NCBI RefSeq assembly: GCF_006228325.1
Contig: NZ_CP040231.1
Coordinates: 1,834,955-1,898,954, forward strand
Reading direction: 5' to 3'
Source of the DNA: Streptococcus sp. 1643
GTDB lineage: Bacteria; Bacillota; Bacilli; Lactobacillales; Streptococcaceae
DNA: 64,000 nt
Below the pieces are notes generated by a model. The model searched no databases, had not been told where the DNA came from, and saw only the letters and a program-made list of their open reading frames with translations. Position numbers and translations under genes: made by a program. This document shows, piece by piece, positions 6,666-14,812 of this stretch; position 1 is the first letter of the stretch; the number at the start of each line of letters is the position of its first letter.

Positions 6666-6703
6666 GTTATCTTTTTTGATATTTTTTTATTTTATGCTAT
6701 AAT
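6666..6703 (+). promoter_or_regulatory. Promoter of the satellite repressor with a third operator-like site
   Basis: TTGATA (6676-6681), a 16-base spacer and an extended -10 TGCTATAAT (TATAAT at 6698-6703) precede the repressor ATG at 6725. A degenerate version of the operator (GTTATCTTTTTTGATA, 6666-6681) overlaps the -35. Repressor binding there would give autoregulation. Confidence 0.6.
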
Positions 6704-6724
6704 TACACTGAGGTAGTAGCATTT

Positions 6725-7309
6725 ATGAAAAATCGCATTAAGACTCTTAGACAAGAGCACGGAAAAACACAAGAACAATTAGCTAACGAAATCGGAGTAA
6801 AAAAATTAACAATATCTAGATGGGAAAATGCTGAAAATGTTTCTCTGAAGCAAGATAAAGCTCAACAATTAGCAGATATATTTGGAGTAAGTGTTTCTTA
6901 TTTATTAGGCTATGAAGATAATTTTGTTGAATCAGTAAAAGAGCTTAGTCAAAAAGATGGTTCAGATGAAGCCTTTTTAAAAGCTTTTAGAGCATACTAT
7001 GAATTAAAAATGGCTGATGGTACTGAAAATCTATTAACTTTAAAAGGGGAAGATTTTCTAAATAGGTATCGTGAAGAAATTTTAAAAAGCCTCATTCCAA
7101 ATTTTAATGAGTTAAACAAGCATGACATAGAAGAATACTTATCAGATGATAAGATTATTAATGAAGCCGAGCAAAAACTTAATGATTTTCTATTTACTCT
7201 TGGAACATTAAACCCTCAAGAGGTTCAATTATTGGTAAACTTCATCTTTCTATCTGAAGAAGATAAACAGATTGTGTTAAACCTATTAAAATCGTTGTCA
7301 GATAAATAA
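6725..7309 (+). CDS. XRE-family repressor of the satellite (CI-like)
   Basis: A 194-residue protein with an N-terminal HTH_3 domain (residues 1-65: MKNRIKTLRQEHGKTQEQLA, then NEIGVKKLTISRWENAENVS, then LADIFGVSVSYLLGYED). The C-terminal 120 residues are helical and lack the serine/lysine dyad of self-cleaving LexA-like repressors. Induction would therefore depend on an anti-repressor or helper-phage protein, as in satellites, rather than RecA-driven cleavage. GAGGT lies about ten bases before the ATG. Divergent from the cro-like gene, with operator palindromes between them. Confidence 0.8.
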   Translation: MKNRIKTLRQEHGKTQEQLANEIGVKKLTISRWENAENVSLKQDKAQQLADIFGVSVSYLLGYEDNFVESVKELSQKDGSDEAFLKAFRAYYELKMADGTENLLTLKGEDFLNRYREEILKSLIPNFNELNKHDIEEYLSDDKIINEAEQKLNDFLFTLGTLNPQEVQLLVNFIFLSEEDKQIVLNLLKSLSDK

Positions 7310-7343
7310 CAAATAAAAATATGTATAACAAGGAGTAAGCCCC

Positions 7344-7613
7344 ATGGGATTTTTTGACACTGTAAAACAAGAAGGTAGTTTTTCTACTGCATCTGGAGTA
7401 AATGGACTACACTACGTTGTCCTCCAGGTAACTTTGAAAGAAAAGTTTTTCGGTACTGGATCAGGAAACCTTACAGAATTAGAAGATGTTATCAATAAAC
7501 AAGCTTCAAAAGGTTATCGCCTGCATACCATCACAACCGCCAATGGTGGAAGCAAAGGACTAGGCGGTGGTGACCGTATTCAAGCCACAATGGTTTTTGA
7601 GAAGATTATCTAA
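7344..7613 (+). CDS. DUF4177-like small protein (89 aa)
   Basis: The 89-residue product contains the pattern of DUF4177: a strand ending YVVLQVTLKEKFFG, then LTELEDVINKQASKGYRLHT and a final strand ATMVFEKI. It has a glycine-rich loop (GGSKGLGGGD). AAGGAG precedes the ATG at 7344 by about ten bases. It follows the repressor by 34 bases and may be co-transcribed with it, which would make it expressed in the integrated state. The molecular role of the family is unknown. The 260 bases after it (7614-7873) hold no convincing gene; one short open tail ending TSRNKDKN may be a coding remnant. Confidence 0.65.
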   Translation: MGFFDTVKQEGSFSTASGVNGLHYVVLQVTLKEKFFGTGSGNLTELEDVINKQASKGYRLHTITTANGGSKGLGGGDRIQATMVFEKII

Positions 7614-7873
7614 AACCTTTCCTGATTTCTAAGCTTTTCTCTGTTTAGATAATTAGAATAGTCACCTAACATTTAATAATGAGTTCTCTTCATTTGCTGA
7701 AATATAGCCAAATTACTTTAGTGAATTACAAGAAGAATACAATGACTATACCCTCAAAGTGACAAGTCGGAACAAAGATAAAAATTAAAAATATACTTTA
7801 CTAGCTAAAATAGTAATTCCAGAATTTATTTTGTACAACAAGAAAAACATAAGTATTTATAAAGAAAGATAAA

Positions 7874-8338
7874 ATGAATTATTCAAACTTAGATGATGCA
7901 CAAGTGCAAGAAATTATAAATAGATTAAAACATCCTAAAAATCAGCTAACTTTTGATCAGATTTACAACACCATTTCCGCAATGTTTGGTAAAATAGAAG
8001 TGGACGAGACTATAATTGACGATGATGATATCCAATATATTCTTCATATCTTTCGAGGTAGATTAAACAATGAACGTTTCAGCATACATCTTCGACTAAA
8101 AGATTTTCACGACCACATAGTTAGAGTTGACATTCATCCATCGAACAGACACATTAATCCTGATGGAAAAGTTATTATTGGTAGTCATATACATATCTAT
8201 TCCAATAAACACGACAAGAGAGATTCCATTGCAATACCTTTGAAAGATTCTAACTTCCCTAATGTAAATCAGATAATAGATGTATTTACGGAATTTATAT
8301 CATACACAAATATAAGAAAGGAGAAAGATAATGAATAA
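7874..8338 (+). CDS. DUF6978-like protein, first gene of a two-gene cargo cassette
   Basis: The 154-residue product begins MNYSNLDDAQVQEIINRLKH. It has an acidic patch (DDDD at about residue 50), a beta-rich middle (LHIFRGRLNNERFSIHLRLK), and a conserved-looking His-rich stretch (VRVDIHPSNRHINPDGKVII, then GSHIHIY). This pattern resembles DUF6978, an uncharacterised family found beside DUF1828 proteins; the assignment is from memory and should be checked. The last eight bases overlap the next gene (ATGAATAA), so the two are translated together. The ribosome site is AGAAAG, weak. The cassette lies between repressor and integrase, where satellites commonly carry phage-defence genes. Confidence 0.6.
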   Translation: MNYSNLDDAQVQEIINRLKHPKNQLTFDQIYNTISAMFGKIEVDETIIDDDDIQYILHIFRGRLNNERFSIHLRLKDFHDHIVRVDIHPSNRHINPDGKVIIGSHIHIYSNKHDKRDSIAIPLKDSNFPNVNQIIDVFTEFISYTNIRKEKDNE

Positions 8339-9119
8339 GTCCAACACATTGAAAAAAGTATACTTCGACTGGCTTATGAAAGAGTATCGCTTCGCTGACC
8401 TTGACAATCATACTGTTGAAATCAGTACTCCTTTTTTAGATAACGATTTTGACCATATTATTCTATATGCTGAATTCTTGAACAATGGTCGAGTTACCTT
8501 AACAGATGACGGCTGGACTATCAACAACCTAAAAAGTCACGGCGTAAATTTAAACGGCCGAACCTTACATAAAAACAATATTCTAAACACAATTGTGAGT
8601 AGTCTAGGCACTGAGTTAAATAATAATGAACTTTGTATAACTACTAGCTTGGAAAAATTTCCTCTAGCTAAACAACGTCTTCTTCAAACAATCATGCAAG
8701 TAAATGATATGATTGTATTAAAAGATAAAAATGTAAAGAATATTTTCCATGATGAAGTCGAGGAAATTTTAAGAAAAAGAGAAGTATTTTTTACAAGCAG
8801 AACTTCGTTTTCTGGTAAAGAAGGAATTACAGTTCAATTTGATTTTACAATCCCTACACGAAAAAATGAAAAATTGATTAGAACTATTTCAAATGGTAAT
8901 GATCTTAACAGAGCAAAATTACTTGCAATGGATACTAGAATTCTCCAAAATCATAAACATAATGCAGAATATGTTGCACTTATTGATGACACAAGTCATA
9001 AGTTTGAAAAAATGGTAGAAACAAAGGCAATCTTTGAAGAAAATACCAAAGCAAAAATTTTACTGTTGCCTCATACTAAATTTTTAGAAGAAGAAGACAT
9101 ATTGACAAACTTCGCTTAA
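8331..9119 (+). CDS. DUF1828 (and probable DUF1829) domain protein, second gene of the cargo cassette
   Basis: The 262-residue product has an N-terminal DUF1828-like domain (residues about 20-110) with the typical ISTPFLDNDFDHIILYAEF and LTDDGWTINNLKSHGV. The C-terminal half (about 140-255) fits DUF1829: VQFDFTIPT, then LDTRI-like LAMDTRILQNHKHNAEYVAL and a final strand KILLLPHTKF. No catalytic motif of a known nuclease or protease is clear. GGAG precedes the ATG, inside the upstream gene. Translational overlap with a DUF6978-like partner suggests a two-component unit such as toxin/antitoxin or abortive-infection defence, but no function is established here. Confidence 0.65.
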   Translation: MNKSNTLKKVYFDWLMKEYRFADLDNHTVEISTPFLDNDFDHIILYAEFLNNGRVTLTDDGWTINNLKSHGVNLNGRTLHKNNILNTIVSSLGTELNNNELCITTSLEKFPLAKQRLLQTIMQVNDMIVLKDKNVKNIFHDEVEEILRKREVFFTSRTSFSGKEGITVQFDFTIPTRKNEKLIRTISNGNDLNRAKLLAMDTRILQNHKHNAEYVALIDDTSHKFEKMVETKAIFEENTKAKILLLPHTKFLEEEDILTNFA

Positions 9120-9242
9120 ATAGTTTTAAATTCTAAAGTTACTCCAGTCTTCTTACTTTAAATATCAATTTAAAGTTGACAAATGGCTTCAAATGGATTA
9201 AGCTTAATTTAATCTTATGAATGGTTGCAGTAGCGACCTACC

Positions 9243-9270
9243 AAAAGGAGCCTCTAACGAAGCTCCTTTT
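9243..9270 (+). terminator. Rho-independent terminator after the DUF6978/DUF1828 cassette
   Basis: AAAAGGAGC (9243-9251) pairs with GCTCCTTTT (9262-9270) around a 10-base loop; T residues end the hairpin. It closes the rightward cassette. The gene-free stretch 9120-9524 otherwise contains this hairpin, a short leftward frame (9337-9447), the second 29-bp repeat copy and the integrase ribosome site. Confidence 0.7.
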
Positions 9271-9336
9271 GTGCTTTGTCTCGAGATGTAATCAATGAGC
9301 CTTTTTACAAATATTAAAAATTGATAAATACTTTGA

Positions 9337-9447
9337 TTAGGAATTTTCACTAATTAAGTTTAACGCCTCTACAAGCTCTATATAGCCTTGTTTCCTACTC
9401 TGGTATATTAATATCTTCTGACTGCTTAAAATCGAAAATAGGGGCAT
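9337..9447 (-). CDS. Possible short leftward ORF before the integrase (36 aa)
   Basis: A 36-codon frame (MPLFSILSSQKILIYQSRKQ, then GYIELVEALNLISENS) has GAGGAG eight bases before its ATG at 9447. A second overlapping leftward frame (9395-9502) ends YENAPIFDFKQSEDINIPE and includes the 29-bp repeat. Both may be remnants of small phage genes displaced when the integrase module was exchanged. No family recognised; either frame could be spurious. Confidence 0.3.
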   Translation of the reverse strand: MPLFSILSSQKILIYQSRKQGYIELVEALNLISENS

Positions 9448-9474
9448 TCTCATAGCTCCTCGCATGGTATAAAC

Positions 9475-9503
9475 TCAAAATCTTTTCTAATTGCTTGCCT
9501 GCT
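9475..9503. repeat. 29-bp direct repeat, copy 2, directly upstream of the integrase
   Basis: Matches 5135-5163 at 28 of 29 positions, same orientation. It ends about 21 bases before the integrase start, with the integrase ribosome site (AAGGAG) just after it. On the minus strand it encodes AGKQLEKIL, the same peptide as the other copy. The two copies bracket the regulatory and cargo genes of the element. Confidence 0.75.
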
Positions 9504-9524
9504 GATGGAAAAGGAGTTAAAACC

Positions 9525-10691
9525 ATGAAAATTACACAACACACGAAAAAAGACGGATCAGCAGTCTACCGCTCTAGTATCTATCTTGGCATTGATTCTG
9601 TGACTGGAAAAAAGGTCAAGACTACCATATCAGCACGAACAAAAAAAGAACTCAAAAACAAAGCCACCCAGGCTAAGGTAGAATTTGAGAAAAACGGCTC
9701 TACACGAAAACAACGCTCACATATAACAACCTATAGCGAACTTGTGGACTTGTTTTGGCAAACCTACCAGCATACCATAAAGACTAATACGCAGATAAAG
9801 ATAAAAGGCTGCTTAAATAACTACCTCTTACCCTCATTTGGTACTTACAAACTAGATAAACTTACCCCTGTTATTATCCAAACTCAGGTAAATAAGTGGG
9901 CAGATGAGTACAATCAGGACGGAACGGGATATAAAGAATACAATCACCTTCACGCCTTAAATAAACGTATTCTACAGTATGGAGTTTCTATCCAGACATT
10001 GGATAATAACCCTGCTCGTGATGTTGTCATTCCTAGAAAGATAACTAGAGATAAACAAGAAATTAAATACTTTCAAGATCAGGAACTTAAAAACTTCCTC
10101 TCCTATCTCGATAACCTGGAGAATACCTTTGTCAATTTCTATGATACTGTGCTTTATAAAACGCTCCTAGCTACTGGACTGCGCATCCGTGAATGTCTGG
10201 CCCTGGAATGGTCTGATATTGACCTGCAGAACGGAACGATTGATATTAACAAAACACTCAATATTTTAAATCAGGTAAACAGTCCTAAGACAAAATCAAG
10301 CTATAGAGTTTTAGATATCGATCATAAAACAGTACTCATGCTTCGTCTCTACCGAGCAAGACAAGCAGAAAACGGTAGAAACATTGGCTTAACCTATGAG
10401 AAAGTATTCTCTGATAGCTTTGACAACTATGTCAATACTCGAAAGGTTGATTATCGCCTACATAAGCACTTAAAAAACGCTAACTGTACTGATTTAGGCT
10501 TTCATGCTTTCCGCCATACTCACGCTAGTATCTTGCTTAATGCTGGCCTGCCATACAAGGAAATACAGACACGGCTTGGCCATGCAAAAATATCTGTAAC
10601 TATGGATACTTACAGCCATTTATCAAAAGAAAACCAAAAAAGAGCAGTCTCATTCTTTGAAACTGCCCTCGAAAAAATAAAAAGTTCTTAA
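9525..10691 (+). CDS. int: Tyrosine-recombinase integrase of the satellite
   Basis: The start is the ATG at 9525 (MKITQHTKKDGSAVYRSSIY) with AAGGAG nine bases upstream; an earlier GTG-type start at 9495 lacks support. The 388-residue protein has an N-terminal AP2-like arm-binding segment, a SAM-like core-binding domain and a C-terminal catalytic domain. Catalytic residues are visible: Arg in ATGLRIRECLALEW, the H-x-x-R box in FHAFRHTHAS, His in RLGHAKI and the nucleophile Tyr in MDTYSHL. It catalyses integration and, with an excision factor, excision at att sites. It lies at the right end of the element with a perfect inverted repeat 24 bases beyond the stop. Confidence 0.92.
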   Translation: MKITQHTKKDGSAVYRSSIYLGIDSVTGKKVKTTISARTKKELKNKATQAKVEFEKNGSTRKQRSHITTYSELVDLFWQTYQHTIKTNTQIKIKGCLNNYLLPSFGTYKLDKLTPVIIQTQVNKWADEYNQDGTGYKEYNHLHALNKRILQYGVSIQTLDNNPARDVVIPRKITRDKQEIKYFQDQELKNFLSYLDNLENTFVNFYDTVLYKTLLATGLRIRECLALEWSDIDLQNGTIDINKTLNILNQVNSPKTKSSYRVLDIDHKTVLMLRLYRARQAENGRNIGLTYEKVFSDSFDNYVNTRKVDYRLHKHLKNANCTDLGFHAFRHTHASILLNAGLPYKEIQTRLGHAKISVTMDTYSHLSKENQKRAVSFFETALEKIKSS

Positions 10692-10714
10692 AAAAGTCCA
10701 CAAAATTAAAAAAG

Positions 10715-10739
10715 TGATACATAAAACCCTTATGTATCA
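10715..10739. repeat. Inverted repeat beyond the integrase, candidate att core
   Basis: TGATACATAA (10715-10724), five bases (AACCC) and TTATGTATCA (10730-10739) form a perfect 10-bp inverted repeat 23 bases after the integrase stop. Tyrosine recombinases act on inverted core sites around a short crossover region, and att sites often lie just past the integrase gene. No second copy could be sought because the element's left end may be outside the window. It might simply be a hairpin. Confidence 0.35.
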
Positions 10740-10753
10740 ACGATTATAGAATG

Positions 10754-10784
10754 ATTTCGGTATAATTGACTATTATACCGAAAT
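10754..10784 (+). terminator. Terminator downstream of the integrase
   Basis: ATTTCGGTATAA (10754-10765) pairs perfectly with TTATACCGAAAT (10773-10784) and is followed by TTTTAATTTTTTT. The remaining bases to 10904, part of the 319-base gap between the integrase and the surface-protein gene, show nothing further I can support; they may be chromosomal flank. Confidence 0.75.
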
Positions 10785-10904
10785 TTTTAATTTTTTTAAA
10801 GGAAAAGGGAACGGGTAAAATAAAATATTGTGAGATCTTCAACTTTAACCACCTTCATTAGACAGTTTACGTCTTGTGGAGTGATATAAACTAATAGTCT
10901 CAAA

Positions 10905-10940
10905 ACAAAAAAAGCCCCTAGAAAACGAATTTTCTAGAGA
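10905..10940 (-). terminator. Terminator of the first LPXTG surface-protein gene
   Basis: On the minus strand CTAGAAAA (10937-10930), a TTCG loop and TTTTCTAG (10925-10918) form a perfect stem. GGGGC and a run of seven T follow (to about 10907). It lies some 75 bases past the stop of the leftward surface-protein gene. Confidence 0.75.
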
Positions 10941-11010
10941 CTTTCTCTATCAAGTTTAAGAGAGAAGAAATATTCTCACTTACCAAGTTTCATGTTTCTC
11001 CTACGAAAGC

Positions 11011-13881
11011 CTAAGCTTTACGTTTTACGAAGAATACCAATCCGCTCAATGCCAATACTACAAATCCAATTGCAGAAAGGATAGAGGTTGCTTCACCTGT
11101 GTTTGGAAGTTCAGCTTGACCTTTTTCCTCAGTTACTGGAGGTGTTGGTTGTGGATCTGGCGTTGGTGCTGGATCTGGCGTTGGTGCTGGATCCGGTGTT
11201 GGTGTTGGATCTGGCGTTGGTGTTGGATCCGGTGTTGGTGTTGGATCTGGCGTTGGTGTTGGATCCGGTGTTGGTGTTGGATCTGGCGTTGGTGTTGGAT
11301 CTGGCGTTGGTGCTGGATCTGGAGTTGGTGCTGGATCTGGAGTTGGTGCTGGATCTGGAGTTGGTGCTGGATCTGGAGTTGGTGCTGGATCTGGAGTTGG
11401 TGTTGGATCTGGAGTTGGTGTTGGATCCGGTGTTGGTGTTGGATCCGGTGTTGGTTGTGGATCTGGCGTTGGTGTTGGATCCGGTGTTGGTGTTGGATCC
11501 GGTGTTGGTTGTGGATCTGGCGTTGGTGCTGGGTCTGGCGTGTAGGTGTTCTTAAAGACACTACCTGCTGGGTATTCAACAGCCGCCTTCAAGGCGTTTG
11601 TTGCTGCATCTTTGGTTACTGTTACTTTTACAGTCTTTTCTGTATCGTAAGTAATACCAGTTGCTCCAGCATTCACTTCTTTTACAGTATAAGTATGAAC
11701 ACCTTCTGCATCATAGTTGATTACATTAAACGTTACTTTTCCAGCTTGGTTTGTTTTTGTATCCAGTTTGTTTGTATCTTCATACAATTCAAATTGGAAT
11801 TCACCATCAACCAAAGCACGACCAGTCAATTCTTTCGTAAACTCAAGTGTTGCTGATGTAGCTGTTGGAGCCGGTGGAACTGGTGCTTTATAAGTGTTAG
11901 TGAAGACACGTTCTGCATCCGGATTTTCTACAGTCGCAACCAATTGACCTTGACCGTTATCTACTACATTCACTTTAACTGTGTAAGATTCAGTTGAGTA
12001 AGTCACACCTGACTCTGTTCCTGCTTTTTCAGTGATAGTGTAAGTGTGCTCGCCTGCTTCTGTGTAGTTGACGTTGAAGACAACTTCGCCTGAAGCAGCG
12101 TTCTTAGCAGTAGCTACAACTTTATCTGTATCTTTTTCTTTCAATTCGAAAGTATAAGCATCAGCTACAAGTTCTTTACCATTCAAGACTTTCTTAGCTT
12201 TGATAGTAGCGCTTGTTTCAGCTGCTTTATAAGTGTTGGTGAAAGTAATGTTCTCTGCATCTGGTGTTGCAACAAGTTGACCTTGGCCGTTATCTTTAAC
12301 GACTACATTTACTTCATAAGCATTCGGATCGTATTCAACTCCGGCTACATCACCTGCTTTTTCAGAGATAGTGTATGTATAAGTTTTTTCTTCTGTGAGT
12401 GTAAGTTCTGGGAATTGAATCTTACCGTCTGCAGCGTTTTTAGCTGTCGCAACGACTTTGTCACTTTCTTTTTCTTTCAACTCAAATTCAAATTTTCCAG
12501 CTTCAAGGGCTTTACCGTTCAAGACTTTCTTAGCTTCAAGTTGAAGTTTTGCTTCTTTAGCCGCGTATGAGTTTGTAAATTCTTTCTTAGAATCTTCAAA
12601 TTTGACGCTCGCTAATTTTTCACCCAAAACATCTTCTACTGTTACAGTCGCTTTAAGGACGTTCGCATCATAAGTGTATCCAGGTTTGTTATCATTAACT
12701 TCTTTAATGGTATATTTAAAAGTTCCTGCTTCTTTGTATTTGATTGCCTCGAACTTCACTTTACCATTCTCATCATTTTTGACAGTTTGTAAAATATTAC
12801 CTTTGTCATCTAGAAGTTGGAAACTAAATGCATCTTTTTCAAGAGTTTTACCATTAAGTTTCTTAGTCACTTCTAGAGCAACCTCATCCGATTTGGCACC
12901 TACACCAATACCGTCAGTAGTTGTAATTGGTGCAAAACCTTCAAATTCTATTGGTTGGGCTTCCTCGTTTGTAGTGACAGTTACATTGTTCAATACACGT
13001 TTAGTAACTGGATTGACTGGTTTAGTCAAACGAGTACGATACATGATATAAAGCCCTTTATGATCTAAGGTTCCATCACCATTAGGTGTAATTGAGAAAT
13101 GGTTCTTATCTGTTACTTGGACATGAGCACTATCCAATTTTGTTCTTCCGTAACCATTTTCCCAGTCTGGGAAGTAGTAACCAGTGATTTCACTTGCAAG
13201 AACTTGTCCATCAGGAATAGTATCTTGGATATTTACACCAGTGTAAGATTTTGCATAGCGGTTAACACGGATACGCCAGTTTACATAGTTAGGATCGTCT
13301 GAGTCTTGAACTCCCCATTTAGTAAATCCAGTTGGGTCAACGTCTGGAACGATACGAGTCAGATGATAAACTCCTGCACCAGGAATGTTGATTTCATATT
13401 CCTTATTCTTTTCAACATGGTCTGCCCATACCACAGTAAATGATGCAACAATTTGTTTGTTCTCATTAAACTTCTTAAAGTACTCTTCGTTTGTTACTGT
13501 AATCTTAGCAGTATTCGTTGCCTTCTCTGTTGTCAGTGTTGCAATCGTTTCACCGTTCGGAGCTTTTAAATCTGTAGTAGAATCTACTTCGATTTTAAAC
13601 TCATTTGGAACGTGATAAACCATGAAATCACCGTTTTTCAGAGTTACATTATCTGGGAATGCGTAAGTTGTTTTAAGATAGAACTTACCTTCACCATATT
13701 TGGCATGATCGACTAATCGGTTCGTATTAATCGTCGGTTCTGTAGTCAAAGTGTACTCTGACTCAGTTTTTTCGGCAGCACTAACAACGCCATTAAGTCT
13801 TAGCGCAGGCAAAAAGACTGACACAACCAGTAGCAAGGCCATCAAGCCATGAAAGAGTTTACTAGTTCTCTTTTTCACCAC
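11011..13881 (-). CDS. LPXTG cell-wall-anchored surface protein with Spy0128-type isopeptide domains
   Basis: A 956-residue secreted protein. A signal peptide (about 1-35, [15 protein letters not shown]) is followed by an adhesin-like head (about 36-330). Four repeated pilin-type domains follow (about 335-785), each opening with KKLNG or KELTG and closing FTNTY, the pattern of Spy0128-like domains with internal Lys-Asn isopeptide bonds. Then come 22 TPDPxP hexapeptides (wall-spanning stalk) and a sortase signal LPNTG (925), a hydrophobic helix and KRK. The start is one of two adjacent GTG codons (13881 or 13878) after AAGGAGG; the second is better spaced. It is monocistronic with its own promoter and terminator. 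Likely an adhesin; the ligand is unknown. Confidence 0.85.
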   Translation of the reverse strand: MVKKRTSKLFHGLMALLLVVSVFLPALRLNGVVSAAEKTESEYTLTTEPTINTNRLVDHAKYGEGKFYLKTTYAFPDNVTLKNGDFMVYHVPNEFKIEVDSTTDLKAPNGETIATLTTEKATNTAKITVTNEEYFKKFNENKQIVASFTVVWADHVEKNKEYEINIPGAGVYHLTRIVPDVDPTGFTKWGVQDSDDPNYVNWRIRVNRYAKSYTGVNIQDTIPDGQVLASEITGYYFPDWENGYGRTKLDSAHVQVTDKNHFSITPNGDGTLDHKGLYIMYRTRLTKPVNPVTKRVLNNVTVTTNEEAQPIEFEGFAPITTTDGIGVGAKSDEVALEVTKKLNGKTLEKDAFSFQLLDDKGNILQTVKNDENGKVKFEAIKYKEAGTFKYTIKEVNDNKPGYTYDANVLKATVTVEDVLGEKLASVKFEDSKKEFTNSYAAKEAKLQLEAKKVLNGKALEAGKFEFELKEKESDKVVATAKNAADGKIQFPELTLTEEKTYTYTISEKAGDVAGVEYDPNAYEVNVVVKDNGQGQLVATPDAENITFTNTYKAAETSATIKAKKVLNGKELVADAYTFELKEKDTDKVVATAKNAASGEVVFNVNYTEAGEHTYTITEKAGTESGVTYSTESYTVKVNVVDNGQGQLVATVENPDAERVFTNTYKAPVPPAPTATSATLEFTKELTGRALVDGEFQFELYEDTNKLDTKTNQAGKVTFNVINYDAEGVHTYTVKEVNAGATGITYDTEKTVKVTVTKDAATNALKAAVEYPAGSVFKNTYTPDPAPTPDPQPTPDPTPTPDPTPTPDPQPTPDPTPTPDPTPTPDPTPTPDPAPTPDPAPTPDPAPTPDPAPTPDPAPTPDPTPTPDPTPTPDPTPTPDPTPTPDPTPTPDPTPTPDPAPTPDPAPTPDPQPTPPVTEEKGQAELPNTGEATSILSAIGFVVLALSGLVFFVKRKA
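11146..11550 (-). repeat. 18-bp minisatellite encoding TPDPxP (about 22 units)
   Basis: Successive units differ mainly at the fifth residue of TPDPxP (Thr, Ala or Gln), falling in blocks: T T, Q, T x3, A x5, T x6, A x2, Q. Blocks of identical units suggest recent slippage or unequal exchange. The repeat leaves all frames on both strands free of stops, so it generates long spurious ORFs. It encodes the proline-rich stalk before the sortase signal. Confidence 0.9.
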
Positions 13882-13916
13882 ATTATCCTCCTTATTGTCT
13901 ATAATGGTTCAATTAT

Positions 13917-13944
13917 ATTATACAGATTCATGACAGAATGTCAA
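13917..13944 (-). promoter_or_regulatory. Promoter of the first LPXTG gene
   Basis: TTGACA (13944-13939), a 16-base spacer and TATAAT (13922-13917) on the minus strand, about 36 bases ahead of the GTG start. The block TTGACATTCT, then TGAAT, then GTATAATATAAT is shared with the promoter of the second LPXTG gene near 22972-23000. The remaining bases to 14083 hold no gene. Confidence 0.75.
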
Positions 13945-14083
13945 CTAAAATTTATTTATTTTTATATTAACTTACTATTTATTTAAATATTAAGCCTAAT
14001 CATGCATGTTCATCAGCTTTGAAACAATTAAATCCAAGCAAGGATTTCGCTTGTATTTAATATATACAAATTTCCCAAAAAAG

Positions 14084-14812
14084 CTACGTATTTAATCCCA
14101 ATTCTGCTAATATTTGCCGTTTGTAGGCAATCTTTTGGACTTCCTTGTCCTCGTCTCCAGACCAATCTAGTTTAATTTCTGAAACAATTTGCCCAGGACG
14201 ATTTTTCAAGATATAGATGCGGTCGCTGAGATTGAGGGCCTCTTCGATGCTATGCGTGATGATCAAGGTCGTCAGCTGCAGCTGTTTGTGAATCTCCAGA
14301 TACCAAGCGTGGAGTTCCATCTTGGTCATCTCATCCAAGGCACTAAAGGCTTCGTCAAGAAGAAAGAGCTTGTGCCCGAAAAGGTAGGTCCGGAGCAAGG
14401 CTACACGTTGGCGCATTCCACCACTAAGTTCATGAGGATACTTATCCCGTATAGCAGTCAGCTGGAAGGTCGCAAGAATGTCGTCCGCTCGGGCAATAGC
14501 CTCTGCTTTATCCACCTTTTGAATCAAGAGGGGTAAGATGATATTGCCAAGCACTGTCTTGTGCTCCAAGAGTAGATCCTTTTGCAACATATAACTCACG
14601 CGCCCCTTGGGATTCTCCTCGCCATCAAGGACAATTCTCCCTGACTGAACTTCTAAAATCCCAGCGATTAGGTTAAAGAGAGTGGTTTTTCCAACACCAC
14701 TAGGTCCCAGGATAGAAACTACTTCACCTGACGTCACCTGCAGGTTGATGTCCTCTAAAATCTTTTCATCGCCATAGGCATAACTTACATGTTCAAGTCT
14801 AATTTCTGTCAT
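14084..14812 (-). CDS. thiZ: ABC transporter ATP-binding protein, thiamine/pyrimidine-precursor uptake (ThiZ-like)
   Basis: A 242-residue nucleotide-binding subunit with Walker A GPSGVGKTT (about residue 36), Q-loop MLQKDLL, signature LSGGMRQRVALLR and Walker B LFLLDEAFSALDE. The MRQR-type signature and short C-terminus place it with nitrate/sulfonate/thiamine-precursor importers. It powers uptake through ThiX. Its ATG overlaps the ThiY stop by one base (TAATG). As the last gene of the TPP-riboswitch operon, its substrate is most likely thiamine or a hydroxymethylpyrimidine precursor rather than an alkanesulfonate. Confidence 0.8.
   Translation of the reverse strand: MTEIRLEHVSYAYGDEKILEDINLQVTSGEVVSILGPSGVGKTTLFNLIAGILEVQSGRIVLDGEENPKGRVSYMLQKDLLLEHKTVLGNIILPLLIQKVDKAEAIARADDILATFQLTAIRDKYPHELSGGMRQRVALLRTYLFGHKLFLLDEAFSALDEMTKMELHAWYLEIHKQLQLTTLIITHSIEEALNLSDRIYILKNRPGQIVSEIKLDWSGDEDKEVQKIAYKRQILAELGLNT

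Noticed and set aside
7614..7873. Possible coding remnant ending TSRNKDKN
   Set aside because: Frame is interrupted by stops and too short to identify.
9395..9502. Leftward frame ending FDFKQSEDINIPE as a gene
   Set aside because: No start codon upstream of the repeat copy; treated as a remnant in the repeat finding.
11146..11550. CRISPR-like regular repeats
   Set aside because: Units are 18 bp, contiguous and coding, with no spacers.
11088..11856. Long open frames on both strands opposite the surface-protein repeat
   Set aside because: They arise from the stop-free 18-bp repeat; the products are low-complexity repeats and the minus-strand LPXTG frame has signal peptide, domains and anchor.
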